A DNA stretch of 64,000 nucleotides from Rhodomyrtus psidioides (lineage: Eukaryota; Streptophyta; Magnoliopsida; Myrtales; Myrtaceae): NCBI GenBank assembly GCA_021437785.1, contig JAILYB010000007.1:682001-746000 (forward strand), written 5' to 3'. Each line of letters begins with the position of its first letter. Within the stretch, counting starts at the first letter, position 1. Position numbers and translations under genes: made by a program. The notes below the pieces were generated by a model. The model was not told the origin of the DNA, searched no databases, and saw only the letters and a list, made by a program, of their open reading frames with translations. This document shows positions 36,361-48,624 of the stretch, one piece after another.

Positions 36361-39300
36361 TTAAGAAGGAAGGTTAATGATGGATAATTCATTTATAATA
36401 ACATTAAAAGTCTGTTTATCCAATGGTTTAGTAAAAATGTCTGCAAGTTGATTTTTCGTATCAATGTATTGAATGTTAACATTACCGTTCTGAACATGAT
36501 CACGTATGAAGTGATGCTTGATCTCAATATGCTTTGTTCTTGAGTGAAGTATGGGATTCTTTGTAAGATTTATGGCACTCGTGTTGTCACATAGGATTTC
36601 CACAGTTGATTCTTCAACACCATAGTCTTTGAGCTGCTGTTTTAGCCAAAGTATTTGAGTACAGCAACTTCCAAGAGATACGTATTTTGCTTCAGCTGTA
36701 CTGAGTGCTACTGTATTTTGCTTCTTTGAATACCATGAGACAAGCATGTTTCCCATGAGCTGACAAGTTCCAGATGTACTCTTTCTATCAATTTTGCAAC
36801 CTGCAAGATCTGCATCTGAATATCCCTTTAGTATAAAATCAGAAGATTTAGAGTACCACAAACCATAGTTGGGATAAGTCCCTATGTATTTGATTATTCT
36901 TTTGACGGCTGATAGGTGTGATTCTCTTGGGCTTGATTAAAATCTTGCACATAAGCAGATACTATATAGGATGTCTGGTCTTGAAGCTGTGAGATAGAGT
37001 AATGATCAAATCATACTACGATATAGTTTGGGATCAACTTCCTTTCCATCTTCATCTTTATCTAATTTGGAGGAGTGAGACATAGGAGTTCTGTCTTCTT
37101 GCCATTCTCCAGACCAAATTTCTTCACTATTTCAGTGCATACTTTTCTTGAAATATGAAAGTTTCTTTCTGAGATTGATGAATTTGAAGATCAAGAAAGA
37201 ACCGTAATTCTCCCATCATACTCATCTCAAATACATCCTGCATTACTTTAGAAAATTTCTTGTAGAGAAGCTCATTAGAGGAGTCAAATATAATATCATC
37301 AACATAGATTTGAACTAAAATGATATCTTTACCTTTTCTTTGAATAAAAAGAGTGGTGTCTACATTACCTTTGGTGAAGTTGTGTTGAGATAGAAAGTTA
37401 CTCAACCTTTCATACCAAGCACGAGGTGCTTGTTTCAGTCCGTAGTGTGCCTTTTTCAAGACATATACCAAATTCTTTTCTCTAGGTTCTTTGAAGTCAG
37501 GGGGTTGTTTAACATATGCCTCTTCTTTGATGTAGTCATTTAGAAAGGGACTTTTCACGTCCATCTAAAAAAGTTTGAAATCATTGTAACAAGCATAAGC
37601 AAGAAGTAGCCTAATGGCTTCTAACCTGGCAACCGGTGCGTAGGTCTCATCGTAGTCTATTCCTTCTTCTTGAGAGTAGCCTTTTGCTACAAGTCTTGCT
37701 TTGTTTCTTACAACTTTTCCTTTGTCATCAAGTTTGTTTCTGAATACCCATTTTGTTCCAATTACTGGACGATTTTTGGGTCGATTGACCAATTCCCAAA
37801 CATTGTTGACCTTGAACTGATGTTGCTCTTCCTGCATTGCATTTATCCAGTTCTCATCTGCTAATGCATCTTCAATTCTTTTTTGCTCCAATTCAGATAC
37901 CAAAGCGATGTTGCTCATTGCTTGCTTGAGCTTAGATCTTGTCTTTATGCCATCACTTATGCTTCCTATGATAAGTTCCTTTGGATGACTTGACTTATGC
38001 TTCCAGTTTTTGTCAAGGCTATCATTTGAGGATGTGGTGGATTCATTCTGTTCATCTTCTGGTCTTTCTTCAACTGAGGAAGTTTCCTTCTGAACATTCT
38101 CCGAACCAATATTCACATCTGAGTCTTGCTTCGCATCTGAATCTACCCGTGAGTCTGTGACTTGATGAAGTGTATTCATTTGAATGGATTCAGGTTCATC
38201 ATTCTGGTGGCTTTCATCGAACTTGATGTTCACTGATTCTTCAACAACACGAGTGTTCTTGTTGTATACTCTATAGGCTTTGCTTGTTGTTGAATATCCC
38301 AAGAAAATTCCTTCATCTGATCTCTCATCAAACTTTCCAATTCGATCATTAGCATTCTTTAGAATAAAGCATTTGCAACCGAATACATGAAAGTATGCAA
38401 CATCAGGCTTTCTTTCTTTGAAAATTTCATAGGGGGTTTTTTCATAAAAAGGTCTGAGAGAAGTTCGATTTAAGATATAACAAGCTGTTGAAACGGCCTC
38501 AGCCCAAAAATTAGAGGCAATTCTACTTTCAATAAAAAGAGTTTTGGCCATTTCTTGCAAGGATCTGTTTTTCCTTTCTACTACCTCATTTTGTTGAGGA
38601 GTATAAGGTGCAGAGAAGTTATGCTGAATTCCGAAATCAGTGCAAAAATCTGAGAAACTTTGATTTTCAAACTCTCCCCCATGATCCGTTCTCAAACTAG
38701 AAATAGTATAACCCTTTTCATTTTGAATTCTTTTAGCAAGCTTTGAGAAGGACATAAAAACTTCATTTTTGTGAGCTAGAAATAAAACCCATGTAAATCT
38801 AGAGAAGTCATCAACTATGACAAGACAATATTTCTTACCTCCAAGGCTTAGGGTTCTATTTGGTCCAAAGATATCCATATGAAGTAGCTGCAGACAATGC
38901 TTAGTGGAAACTTGATTTAAGGACTTAAAAGAACTTCTTACCTGCTTACCCAGTGTGCATGCATGACATAGTCCACTTTTCTCAAATTTCATTTGAGGTA
39001 ACCTTCGAACAAGTCCCTTCTTGGAAAGCTTTGAGATATGTTTTATACTAATATGACCTAACTTTTTGTGCTAAAGATCATATTCATCCTTAACAGAAAT
39101 AAGACATTTTGCACTTTCACAGTCAGCATCAATATCTAAAAGATAAATGTTCCCATGCCTTCGTCCCGTGAAGGATTGCTTCTTGTCCTTGCTCATACCT
39201 GTGCATTTTAGATCTTGGAACCAAATATCATATCCAGAGTCACAGAGTTGACTTACAGAAATTAAGTTGTAGTTCAATCCTTTGACTAGAGATACATCTT

Positions 39301-41150
39301 TAACTGTCAGATTTTCAATCTTTACATTTCCTTTCCCAATGACCTTTCCCTTGTTCTTTCCTCCAAAAGACACGCTTCTTTCATCACAGTCTGAGAAGGA
39401 TATAAATACATCTGGATTTCCAGTCATGTGACTTGAATAACCACTATCTAGAAACCACTTGTTCTTCCTTCTCTTTGGTACTTGCAATAAATAAACAACT
39501 TACTGTTTCTTTGGTACCCATACTTTCTTGGGTCCTTCTGTGTTAGTAGGTTTTGACATTTTAATAGGTCTCCAAATTTTCTTGCAGTAATCCTTAGTAT
39601 AGCTAGGATCACCATAATTCACACAGGATTGTCGAATGTAGGATCTAGTAAAATGCTTATGAAAATGATGCTTGCAATCGGAAAATGTTGATTTTCGAAA
39701 TTCAGTTTTAAAGGAATTTTTTTGACTACTTTCCTTTTTAAAACCTAACCCAGATCGGTCATTGAAGGGTATTTGTTTTTGAAATAATGCTATTCAGAGT
39801 TTCTGAGTTTTGTGAAAACCTTTTTGATATATCGGAAACCTTTTCTTTCAAGGAAGCATTTTCTTTTGAAATCAAATCATGATTTTCTTTCATCTGGTGA
39901 AGCTCTTGTTGTAGAAAATCAATTTTTTCTTTTTGGGACAGATTCTGTTGTTTTAAGGAAGCATTTTCCTTTTCCAAATCAAAAACCTTTTTAAGAGCTT
40001 CTTTGTAATTTCTACACAATTCATCAATATATTCAATAACTTCATCAGGGAGTTCAGATGAACATACCTCAGTTTCTGAATCTGAACTTGAATCTGATTC
40101 GGCCATGAGACAGATGTTTGCATAATCATTTTCACTTTCATCAGAATCACTTAAAGTTTCTTCCTTTAGAGCCTTCTTGTACTTCTCATACTTGAGTTTG
40201 TCCTTCTTCAAATTTGGACAGTTCGGTTTGATATGTCCTGCCTTCTTACAGTGAAAGCAGATCACGTCTTTGCTGTCTTGTGAGTCGTTGCTTGATATTT
40301 TCACATCATTCTTCTTCCAAGGTTTCTTCCCTTTGATGTTTCTGCCTTTCCGAGCCATCTTCCTAAATTTCTTGACCATGAGGGCTAATTCTTCATCATC
40401 CTCATCTTCATCATCTGTATAAAAAAAACATTGATTAATTTCAGTTTTTAAGGCAATAGATTTTTTACCTTTTTGTTCTCCCTTCTTGTTTGCTCATTCT
40501 GTTTCATAAGATTGTAAAGTCCCGACTAACTCATCCACCGAGAGTGGTCTGATTGTTTGGCATTCTTGAATTGATGGTTTGATGTAATTCCAATCATCTG
40601 TGAGTCCACGCAGTATCTTCCTGACTTGCATTGGTTCAGCAATAGGTGCGCCTTGTCTTGCAAGTCCACTTGCCAAAGTCTGAAACCTGTCTATCATATC
40701 TGCAATAGATTCATCAGGTTTCATTTCAAATGCTTCATAGTCACTCAGTAAAATGCTGAGCTTTGTTTCTTTTACACGATTTGTTCCTTGAAAGGTAATA
40801 TGAAGTCTATCCCATATTGCCTTAGATGATTCCTCCTCTGAGACACGATTATAGAGAGGGGTAGATAAGGCACAAAAGAGAGCATTGACAGCTTTAGAAT
40901 CATGGCATCTTCTTTTAGCCTTTTCAGCATCGGTCATTGTTGCGATAGGATTTACTCCGTCAGCATTGGCTGGATTTGTAGCAGTTGCAGGAACTACTCC
41001 ATTTGTAACGACATCCCACATCAGATCATCATAGGCTTTGAAGAACCACTTCATCTTGTTGCTCCACATATTGTAGTCTTTTCCATCAAAGTATGGTGGT
41101 TTGTTGGCAAAGTGCGAATCGCTTGTTCCTGAAGAGTGATTGCTAGACAT
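36361..41150 (-). pseudogene. Copia B gag-pol, multiply broken
   Basis: Gag starts at ATG 41150 (MSSNHSSGTSDSHF). In order: TGA in gag at 40494-40496; zinc knuckle CFHCKKAGHIKPNC (near 40275) and a long coiled coil (40000-39790); a frame change between 39759 and 39490; protease WFLDSG (near 39450); TAG at 39071-39073; integrase HKKLGH...CHAC and the D-D-E core (MDIFGP, RTDHGGEF, NEVVERKNR, 38880-38570); RT with KWVFRNKL; TAG at 37565-37567 before MDVKSPFLN; YVDDII (near 37300); stops and a frame change near 37127-36870; RNase H YSDADLAG, STAEAKYVSL and the tail DIFTKPL, ending at 36361. The large gag with knuckle plus coiled coil is typical of Sireviruses. Not functional. Confidence 0.9.
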
Positions 41151-41216
41151 AGTAGATTGTTAACTCTGAAGTCAATAAACACTTCGTAAAAATCAGCAAC
41201 CTGCTCTGATACCAAT

Positions 41217-42330
41217 TGATGGATTTAGCAATATCTCCTAGAGTGGGGGTGAATATGTGATTCTGAATAAAATTAAAATTTCTTGCGGAATAAATAAAAT
41301 TCAGTGTACGATTAGGAACATGAGCAGTATAACAGTGTGCAGAAAATCTAAACGCAAAGGTAAGAGTTTAGAGTATAGAATATTGCACACGACGTTTATA
41401 GTGGTTCGGCTTAGATCAAGCCTACGTCTACTCTCCCACGATGACAGCCGATCGACTGGATTTCACTATGAAGAATCAAGATAATTACAACCATTCAAGC
41501 ACTTGGTTTTTCTCTCACACAGATTTTCACAATGAAGGATTTTGAGTACACAGAATATTTTCGGATAGAACTCAGATTATGCTTGCACTTTGGATTGTTG
41601 TTCGCCCTCTTTCCCTTTAGTCCATCATGATCCTTCTTTTATACTCCCCTGCCTCCGAACTAGCCGTTGGATTCCAGCCAATGGATCGCTCTTCAATCCT
41701 TGATTGGACATCATCAATCGTGATTGAACGAGACTGTATCTTTAGAAGATATGTAGACAGTTGGGTAAGACGTTGAACCCTTCTGATTCAGTCACCCATA
41801 CAACTGAATCTCCAACTTCCATAAGTGTGATAAGTTTGAGTTGGTTCCCAAATAAATATTCCTTAGAAGATGATATCCCATTGTAGAAAGTCCCTTAATT
41901 GATTGGAAGGGATATCAGGGCAATCGAATATCACTTGCCTTGATCGGAAACCTGCCATACGTGGGTCTTCGTGTTTTGCAAATGCAGAGACTGATCTTTC
42001 TTCAGATTCGTCTATAGGAAGATTTGTTTCTTACTAGATCAGTTGACACGGAATGGTAATACGGAGATTTGATGTGATCTATCCGTCACTGTTTCGATCG
42101 TCAGAAGCACTTCCATCTGACCCTCAGTCAGAAGCATTCCATCTGACCCTTCGTCAGAAGTACTTCCATCTGACCCTTCGTCAGGAGTACTTCCATCTAA
42201 CCATTCGTTAGTGCGACAGGATTGGAATCATTCAACCTGCTGCTTACACATTCTTCCTGCATCACATATCATTAAACAATTTCTTTTGAAAGTTTTGTCA
42301 GAATCAAAATACAGGAGAATTTCCACAACA
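41217..42330 (-). repeat. 5' LTR of copia B (1114 bp)
   Basis: The partner of 31700-32786, with one extra 27-bp 'cttccatctgacccttcgtcagaagta' unit (block 42100-42213). It abuts the tRNA-iMet binding site at 41201-41214. Confidence 0.92.
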
Positions 42331-42335
42331 GTTTT

Positions 42336-43927
42336 GATCGGCCCTCACCTTCTTCTTCTCCTTCTTCTTTTCTTTTTTCTCTTTTTTTCCATAATGGGTT
42401 CACAAAAGCATGGCTTTTAAGCCCCTCGATTCCTGTTCATCACCCGACCCCCAGACCGATGAGCTCGTCGCCGCCCTTCCCCCAATGCTTCGATTCGAAA
42501 AGTCTCTTCATATTTGGCGGAAAGATCACTCGCGCGATAGCCTAAATTTGCGATCTCATAGAAGATAATGTGACGTGACTACATCCCATGTTGTTCATGT
42601 CTTCCTAGCGGAAAAAGTGCTCTTGGATGTCGCTCGTGAGAAGTATAGAGAGAGATTTGGGGTCCGCCGCCGCCACCAACTGTCATGGCTAAACAAAGCC
42701 GTGGACACAATTTGAAAACCCGTTGACTTTGGAGACGTGATCGAATGGCACCACAGAATAATCATCATCTTCTTAATTTTTCTTAAAAATATGGCCGTCC
42801 AGTCATAATCGGCCATTCTACGTGGCATATCATCACATCAATAATTTTCGATAAAAATTGATCAGAATGACTACATTGGAGGCTCGCGTAAAGGTTTATA
42901 AATGAAGTGGCTAAACTTGAAAGTTTAGAGCTAAATTAGCATGCGTATAATAGGTTTAGGAGTGTTCCCGAAAGGAAAGAAATCGTGACTAATTCGTCAT
43001 TATTAGTGATTACTTTACGTGGGCTGCTCTGTTTCTTCCTTTGACTAATATGAACAGGCACTTAGATTAGGAAGGTCGCATGACTAATCTCCCTAATTGA
43101 CCAAATCTTGATTAAACGGTGGTCATTATAGGCTACCACTCTTATCTATGTCAGAAATATATAAATGGTTATGTTTTTCTCTCACCCAAGGTCAATGCTA
43201 GATGCATAATGGAGAGAAGGGAAAGAATAATATTCTCAACAACTTAGAGAAAAGTCAAAGTCCAGAGAAACAAAAAAAAAATTATTAATTATGTTGCGTT
43301 CACATTGCATTATAACCTAATTACACGGTAATCTCAAACCCGATGACCTGTTGAAGCTTTCTAGAAAGACTGTTCAGGTTGGCACTTCCAAAAGTGGTCC
43401 AATATCTTATTACATGGGCCAAAAATCACACCAACCGTTATATGACAGTTCTTAATTTATTGTAAGATTAACATCTTATTATGAGCTATATTAATATATA
43501 AAAATGATTCAAAATTATTGTGGGGCTCACTTTTTTAAGATTTTGTGGTGAACAACATGTTGTTACTCTAACATTCACCCAAATACTGTTATGCTGGCAA
43601 AACCTAAAAAAATAAAAATAAATAAGCCTGATGGGTTTTTTTTCCCTCACTAATATGAGCGGTGAAAAGATCATCTTCATCGCTAGAGGGGGGGAGCCCA
43701 CGAGGAATGGGGCCACAAATTCAATATTAATCTTACGCCAAAACCTACTAAATTAAGGTTTCCAGACATCCTTGATTAGGGTTAATTGAATCTATGCGGT
43801 AGTAATCGACGGATATTGTATTATATGTTGTGTACATGGTTTCCAACCATGACTAGATTATATGACTCAGTTACGAATTGCACATGTGTATTGTGCCAAA
43901 ACGTATAATGGTGTCCCATATGATAAT
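42336..43927. other. Intergenic region, probably leader of element C then unassigned DNA
   Basis: It begins with a pyrimidine-rich leader-like stretch (cttcttcttctccttcttc) and a frame MGSQKHGF at 42394-42420 that stops at once. About 42880-42970 has a 'ggtttaggagtgttcccg' phrase common in plant non-autonomous repeats. No credible gene, RNA or TSD-flanked element was seen in the remainder. Confidence 0.45.
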
Positions 43928-44139
43928 ACCTGGTTGGACCTTGTTCATTCCGGCCATTTGGGTAGCACTTTCACAATTTACTCATCTTGATCTCATTATC
44001 TTCGTTGTTCACTTGAATTAACTCTTTGGTTTGTGTCCCAAAAGACATATTATTGTATTTAGCTCGCAAATACCTTGGCTCTTCGGGAGACTCGAGAGAA
44101 GACCTCGGAACTGTGAGCTTTCTCGAAGGCCTCGTGACA

Positions 44140-44259
44140 GGACCCGAATCCCCTGCTTGTATGGCGGGGGATCATAGCAATATCCACCATTGGATCTTCC
44201 CCCCTATCCAATGGTGGATATTGCTATGATCCTCTGCCATACAAGCATGGGATCGAGAC
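44140..44259. mobile_element. 120-bp foldback MITE in exon 4 of the ANK pseudogene
   Basis: Nearly the whole element is one hairpin. The arm 44153-44195 pairs with 44206-44247 (...GATCATAGCAATATCC and its complement) around a 10-nt C-rich loop (cttcccccct). The 11-bp direct repeat GCCTCGTGACA at 44129-44139 and 44260-44270 is the TSD. TSD length suggests a Mutator-like source. The empty site is preserved in ANK-1 exon 4 as a single 'gcctcgtgaca'. Confidence 0.88.
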
Positions 44260-44387
44260 GCCTCGTGACAAAGGCTCCTTACTTCCGTAGTGGAGCTAAA
44301 CTCAATTTCTGGTAAAAATCTATCTACAAATGTTGGCATATGTGGCGCTTCTTATGTTAGATATGCACAATTTGACCAACTATATCC

Positions 44388-45133
44388 TAAGTAGCATCGA
44401 CACCAATATTGACAAGCGGACACGACACGACACAACAAGCTGACACGTCATTTTCCAAAAATAGGAAAATTCGACACGTTAGAGACACATTATATTAAAT
44501 ATATATTTTTAAATATAAAAAAATAAATAAAGCCAAAACGAGTGTCCTATGCTAGAAATCGATGAAAGCAAGAATCATTGGCTTTGTCATCATTTACACT
44601 TTGAATCATAAGCCTATAATTGATCCCACATTGGTAATGAGGGAGAGAGAGACAAATATGAAGTCTTTTTAAAAAGCTAAAGATGACACTTTGAGACTTA
44701 CCTCTTAATAAAAACAGTCCCACATTGGTTGCCTAATGAGGATAATAAGTGAAGTGGCTTTTTAAAATGCCAATAAATGGACAAGAAGACTTATATCTCT
44801 TGGTTTTTTTTTTTGCTAAGTTGATATGTAGTTAAAATTAAATTTTTAGTGAAAAGGCCCACTATTATAGTTGGGCCCTTTCAAGTGCCGCCCTAGACCG
44901 ACTCGCGTGCTTGAGTTCTGAATCACTTTTGGGGTTTAATTTGAAACTTTTATTTTTTTATTTTTATATTTTTTAATGGACCAGCGTGTTCGACACGTCC
45001 GACACGCATGTCGGTTGCGCTGTCGGTTGCGCTAACTGCGTGTCGGGAACCCGACACGTGTTGAACGCTTGTCCGAGAGTGTCGGTGTCCGACACCGGCA
45101 AGCACACTCCCAATAGGTGTCGGTGCTTCATAG
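44388..45133. mobile_element. 746-bp TIR element in intron 4 of the ANK pseudogene (Mutator-like, non-autonomous)
   Basis: Flanked by the 9-bp TSD ACTATATCC (44379-44387 and 45134-45142). Imperfect inverted ends, TAAGTAGCATCGACACC and GGTGTCGGTGCTTCATAG. Subterminal regions are packed with CGACAC/GTGTCG motifs in both orientations (44398-44450 and 44985-45125), as in many plant Mutator-like elements. No transposase ORF. It carries two USE-like CCCACATTG motifs (44623-44633 and 44717-44727). Confidence 0.8.
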
Positions 45134-45589
45134 ACTATATCCACGTGCTGTTCACTCTATTTATTTCCATTTTTTTGGGTATCCCTCTATACTTGGCCGA
45201 TACATTGTTTGACAACTCCAAAGACACGAAGATGGCTGGAGGTATTTTTGTTGATCTGCTTAATGGATGGACTAAAGACACGACAAAAAAATATATCATT
45301 CATTAAGAAATATGTTAAGGGATAAGGACTACATCTATATGTACAAATGAATAACTAAACCACCATGTATGTAACAAACCAATCTCTACTATAAAATTTG
45401 CAAAGTTGGTTGAGAAGTCTTACTCAATGTCAAATTGCCAAGTAAAATTGTTGAGAATTGTAGATTTGGATTGCAAGTCATAGAGGTCGATTTATCCGAG
45501 TTGTTTTCTTACATATTCAAACATTATTAAGTTCAATCACATCTGCTTTTTTTTTAGGATTAATATCACGAAAAAGAAGATTATTGATT

Positions 45590-46175
45590 TTTTTTTTCAG
45601 AATTTTTGGGCCTCATTTCTTTTCAATTTTTTTTAAATTGAAAAGAAATACAAAACTGTATTTTGATTGACAATTTTGGAAATGAAAACGGTGAATTATT
45701 GTGTGCAAGTTTTTCTTACAAAAATTCTATATTGAATCGAATTGAAATTTCTTGCTTGTACTTTAGGCCAGACAAAGGTGATGTGCCCCTTTTTGCTGAT
45801 AGCTTTATTCAGCTTAATGCTTGTAAATTAACTTGCTTGAATAGATTTCCGAGCCCAAAAGAAAAAATAAAAATTTACTCGGAAAAGACTCGTTGGTGTC
45901 AAGGGACAAAACAAATTCTATCATAAGAGAGGGGCAGAGTCACCATAAAATAATAGTTTGATCACTAAGGACTGAACCTAATGATTTGTGGCACCAAAGC
46001 CTGAGTCTCCTTGCCAATTTGTATATGTCTAGTTGATAATCACATTGATAAACTTTTTCTACACTCAAGTAATCTAACTGCTATAAAGTTAGAGGAAAAT
46101 AAAGAAAGGATTTGCTTTACTTGCTCTAGGTGTAAGGGCTTCACCTTTGCGTTAGGGGAGGTACTTGTGTATGAA
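45590..46175 (+). repeat. Orphan copy of the ANK upstream/promoter block
   Basis: It matches 4180-4790 and 51285-51550: gaatcgaattgaaatttcttgcttgta, 'aaattctatcataag', 'acctaatgatttgtggcacc', 'ccttgccaatttgtata' and 'cgttaggggaggtacttgtgtat'. Similarity stops at about 46178, where TATAAAA has become TATGAAAA, and no first exon follows. It probably belonged to a lost ANK copy. Confidence 0.75.
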
Positions 46176-47523
46176 AAGGAAGACGGGAAAAACGCAGGAA
46201 GACGGAACCCGCCATGCTCGAATTTCGATGGCGAACCGCCGTGTGGTGTGGCATATCAGCTCTCTTGATCAGCACAATCTGCAAGAGCAAGATGGGGGTG
46301 CATCGTATCTGACGACGGACGTACCTTGAAACTAGGCCAGAGTTGGCGATTCAAGGATACTAACATACATGTACTGACACCTAATTTTGGCAATCTCGTA
46401 TTTTATTTTGCTTGTAAAAATAGAATATGGTCTAATTTGTTAAATATGTATCTTTTCTTGTTTTATTACAAAATGGAAAAAAAATGAAAATAGGAAATCG
46501 GATCGGGCCGGGTTGAACGGAGCCCGTGCGCCAGCCCGCTCATGGCCTTCACATTCCACTCGGCCCACCTCATTTCTCTTTTGGCCCAAACTTCCCTTTT
46601 CCATTTTAATTTCCCCTGGCCCAATCCCCTCTCTCTATCTCTTGTAGCCCAGCATACGCATTCTCTCTTCACTCTTACGTGCACTGGCAGTCGGCACCCT
46701 CATGTCATGTCATCTGACTCTCATTTTATTTGATTTTCCACCGCACAAGAGGCTTGGACGACGACGAAACGCTTAACACTAAATTTTTGCAACATGTATG
46801 ATATTACTTAAATCAGGTCGTTGAAATGAAAATGAACGGCCTAATTTGAAAAAGGGTTGAGATTTAAAATTTTTCAAACCCCAAAAAAATTCTCGCCCAA
46901 ATTTTTTCCATCCCTCTCAACACGTGACGTGGCTCAAATCATGCCGTCTATTTTTATTTGGACGGCCTGATTTAAGTAATGTCATACATGTCACGGATAT
47001 CCCAATATTAGGCAATCCAAATCTCGAGGAAACATGCGGCTCTCTTCCTCTCAACCCATGGACACAATTTCTCCGGACCTCACTGTTGGATCTAGCAATA
47101 TCACCTAGAGGGGGGGTGAATAGGTAAATCGACAACTAAATTGAAATTTCTTGCGAAATTAATGATAATTTCAATATGCGATCAGTAAATAAGAACAACA
47201 GGAGATAGTATACAATTCAAACGCAGCAATGAAGTAGGGAAGAGAAAAGAGCACGCTGAGTTTATAGTGGTTCGACTTGTCAAGCCTACGTCCACTCTCC
47301 CACGATGACAGCCGATCGGCTGGGTTTGACTATGAAGAATCAAGAGAATTACAATCACTCAACCACTCGGTTTCTCTCTTACAAATTCTCACAATGAATG
47401 AGATTTTGAGCACTCAAAATAATTTTGGGTACAATTCGAATCATGCTTGCACTTTTTGGATTGTTGTTCATTCATCTTCTTAGATCGCCATGGTTCTTCT
47501 TTTATACTCCCCCGCCTCCAAAC

Positions 47524-47899
47524 TGATGGGATTTATCATACACCGAATCAGAACGATCACACAGAAATTAAGAAAAATTGAATGACGCACGAGATTACCC
47601 AGGTTCACCCCAGAATATGGCTATGTCCTGCAAGAGATTTCACTATGATATTCGGTTTACAGCCACCCAACTCATTACGCTGATCAGCATAAACGAGTAA
47701 AATATATATGCCCTAAACGGGCTCAAAACCTAAACCTAGCGAAACCTCTATTAAGCCCATAACATACGGGTTAACTTAAATAAAAGTCCAAACCCGTTGA
47801 GGTCACATGTCGTCGGGTTACACTTTGGTTTCCCTAAGCTCACGTGGGAGTACCCGGTGTGAGAAACAAGGGTCCCTGAAATATTCGCCAACTCCAACA
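47524..47899 (-). mobile_element. 376-bp solo LTR nested in the Sirevirus-like solo LTR
   Basis: TGATGGGATTTATC...CTCCAACA, flanked by the TSD CAAAC (47519-47523 and 47900-47904). Comparison with copia B's LTR shows the empty site (gcctccgaactagccg). TG...CA ends and a 5-bp TSD identify an LTR. The minus orientation is a guess from the TGTTGG-like end. Confidence 0.8.
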
Positions 47900-48395
47900 C
47901 AAACTAGCCGTTGGATACCCGGCCAAGAGATTGCTCTTCAATCCTTGATTGAACGTCATCAATCGTGATTGAACTAGGCTGTATCTTAGAAGATATGCGA
48001 ACCGTTGAAGAATATATTGAACCATTTTGATTTAGTCGCCCATACAACTAAATCTCCAGTTTCCATAAGTGTGATAAATCCGTATTGGTCCCCGAAGAGA
48101 TATTCTTGGAATGTAATATTCAATTGTAGAAAATCCCTTGAATGTTTAGAATGGACATCATGTCAATCGAATATCACAAATTTCTATAAGGAACCTTGCC
48201 TTGATCGGAAACTTGCCATTCGTGGGTCTTCATGTTTTGGAGATGCAGAAACTGACTAAATTCAAGTTTCGTCTTCATAAAGAACTTCATGAATTTGATC
48301 AATTATAGTTGAATGGTAATTCGGAGATTTGATAAGGTCCATCTGTCACTGCATGTAGATCGTTGCACGAAATGTTCAACTAGAAGATCATGTTG

Positions 48396-48624
48396 AGCCT
48401 GACCCTCAGAAGCAGCTCCATCTGAAGGTCTATCTGAAGGTCCTCAGATGCACTCCATCTAACTTCGACAGAAGTACTTCCATCTACCTTGTTAGAAGCA
48501 CTTCCATCTGACCTCGTCAGAAGCACTTCCATCTAACCCTTGGTCCAGAAGCACTTCCATCTGGCCTCGTCAGAAGCACTTCCATCTGACCCTTGATTCA
48601 GAAGCACTTCCATCTGGCCATTCG
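48396..48624. repeat. Expanded 'cagaagcacttccatctgac' tandem repeats
   Basis: About seven to nine imperfect units of roughly 22-27 bp in the solo LTR. The same unit occurs in fewer copies in the two copia B LTRs, so copy number is unstable in this family. Confidence 0.85.

Larger units (their letters stand above)
31700..42330 (-). mobile_element. Copia B: Sirevirus-like element with extra 3' ORF, 10.6 kb
   Basis: LTRs lie at 31700-32786 (3') and 41217-42330 (5'), TGATGG...CACAACA. The TSD GTTTT is at 31695-31699 and 42331-42335. The tRNA-iMet binding site TGGTATCAGAGCAG is on the minus strand at 41214-41201, and the purine tract AAAAAGGGGGAGAT at 32800-32787. It has a large gag with zinc knuckle and coiled coil, pol, and then 3.5 kb between RNase H and the 3' LTR holding a further long ORF. 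That layout matches Sireviruses. Coding regions carry several stops and frameshifts. LTRs differ at roughly 30 sites plus one 27-bp repeat unit. It is inserted in the leader of element C. Confidence 0.92.
43928..45560 (+). pseudogene. ANK-PGG gene fragment (3' end of exon 3, exons 4 and 5), interrupted by two transposons
   Basis: It matches ANK-1 from the end of exon 3 (TTGTTCATTCCGGCCATTTG, about 43940-43962) through exon 4 (44046-44325), exon 5 (45179-45241) and the start of intron 5 (to about 45545). Defects: a 120-bp foldback element inside exon 4, TAA just after the conserved 'CTCAATTTCTGG', an exon-5 acceptor changed from AG to GG, and a 746-bp element in intron 4. The N-terminal ankyrins and the whole PGG part are missing. 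It shows that the family was once more extensive here. Confidence 0.88.

Noticed and set aside
36131..36364. 77-aa + strand Leu-rich frame
   Set aside because: It is the 12-bp minisatellite read in the wrong direction; no gene context.
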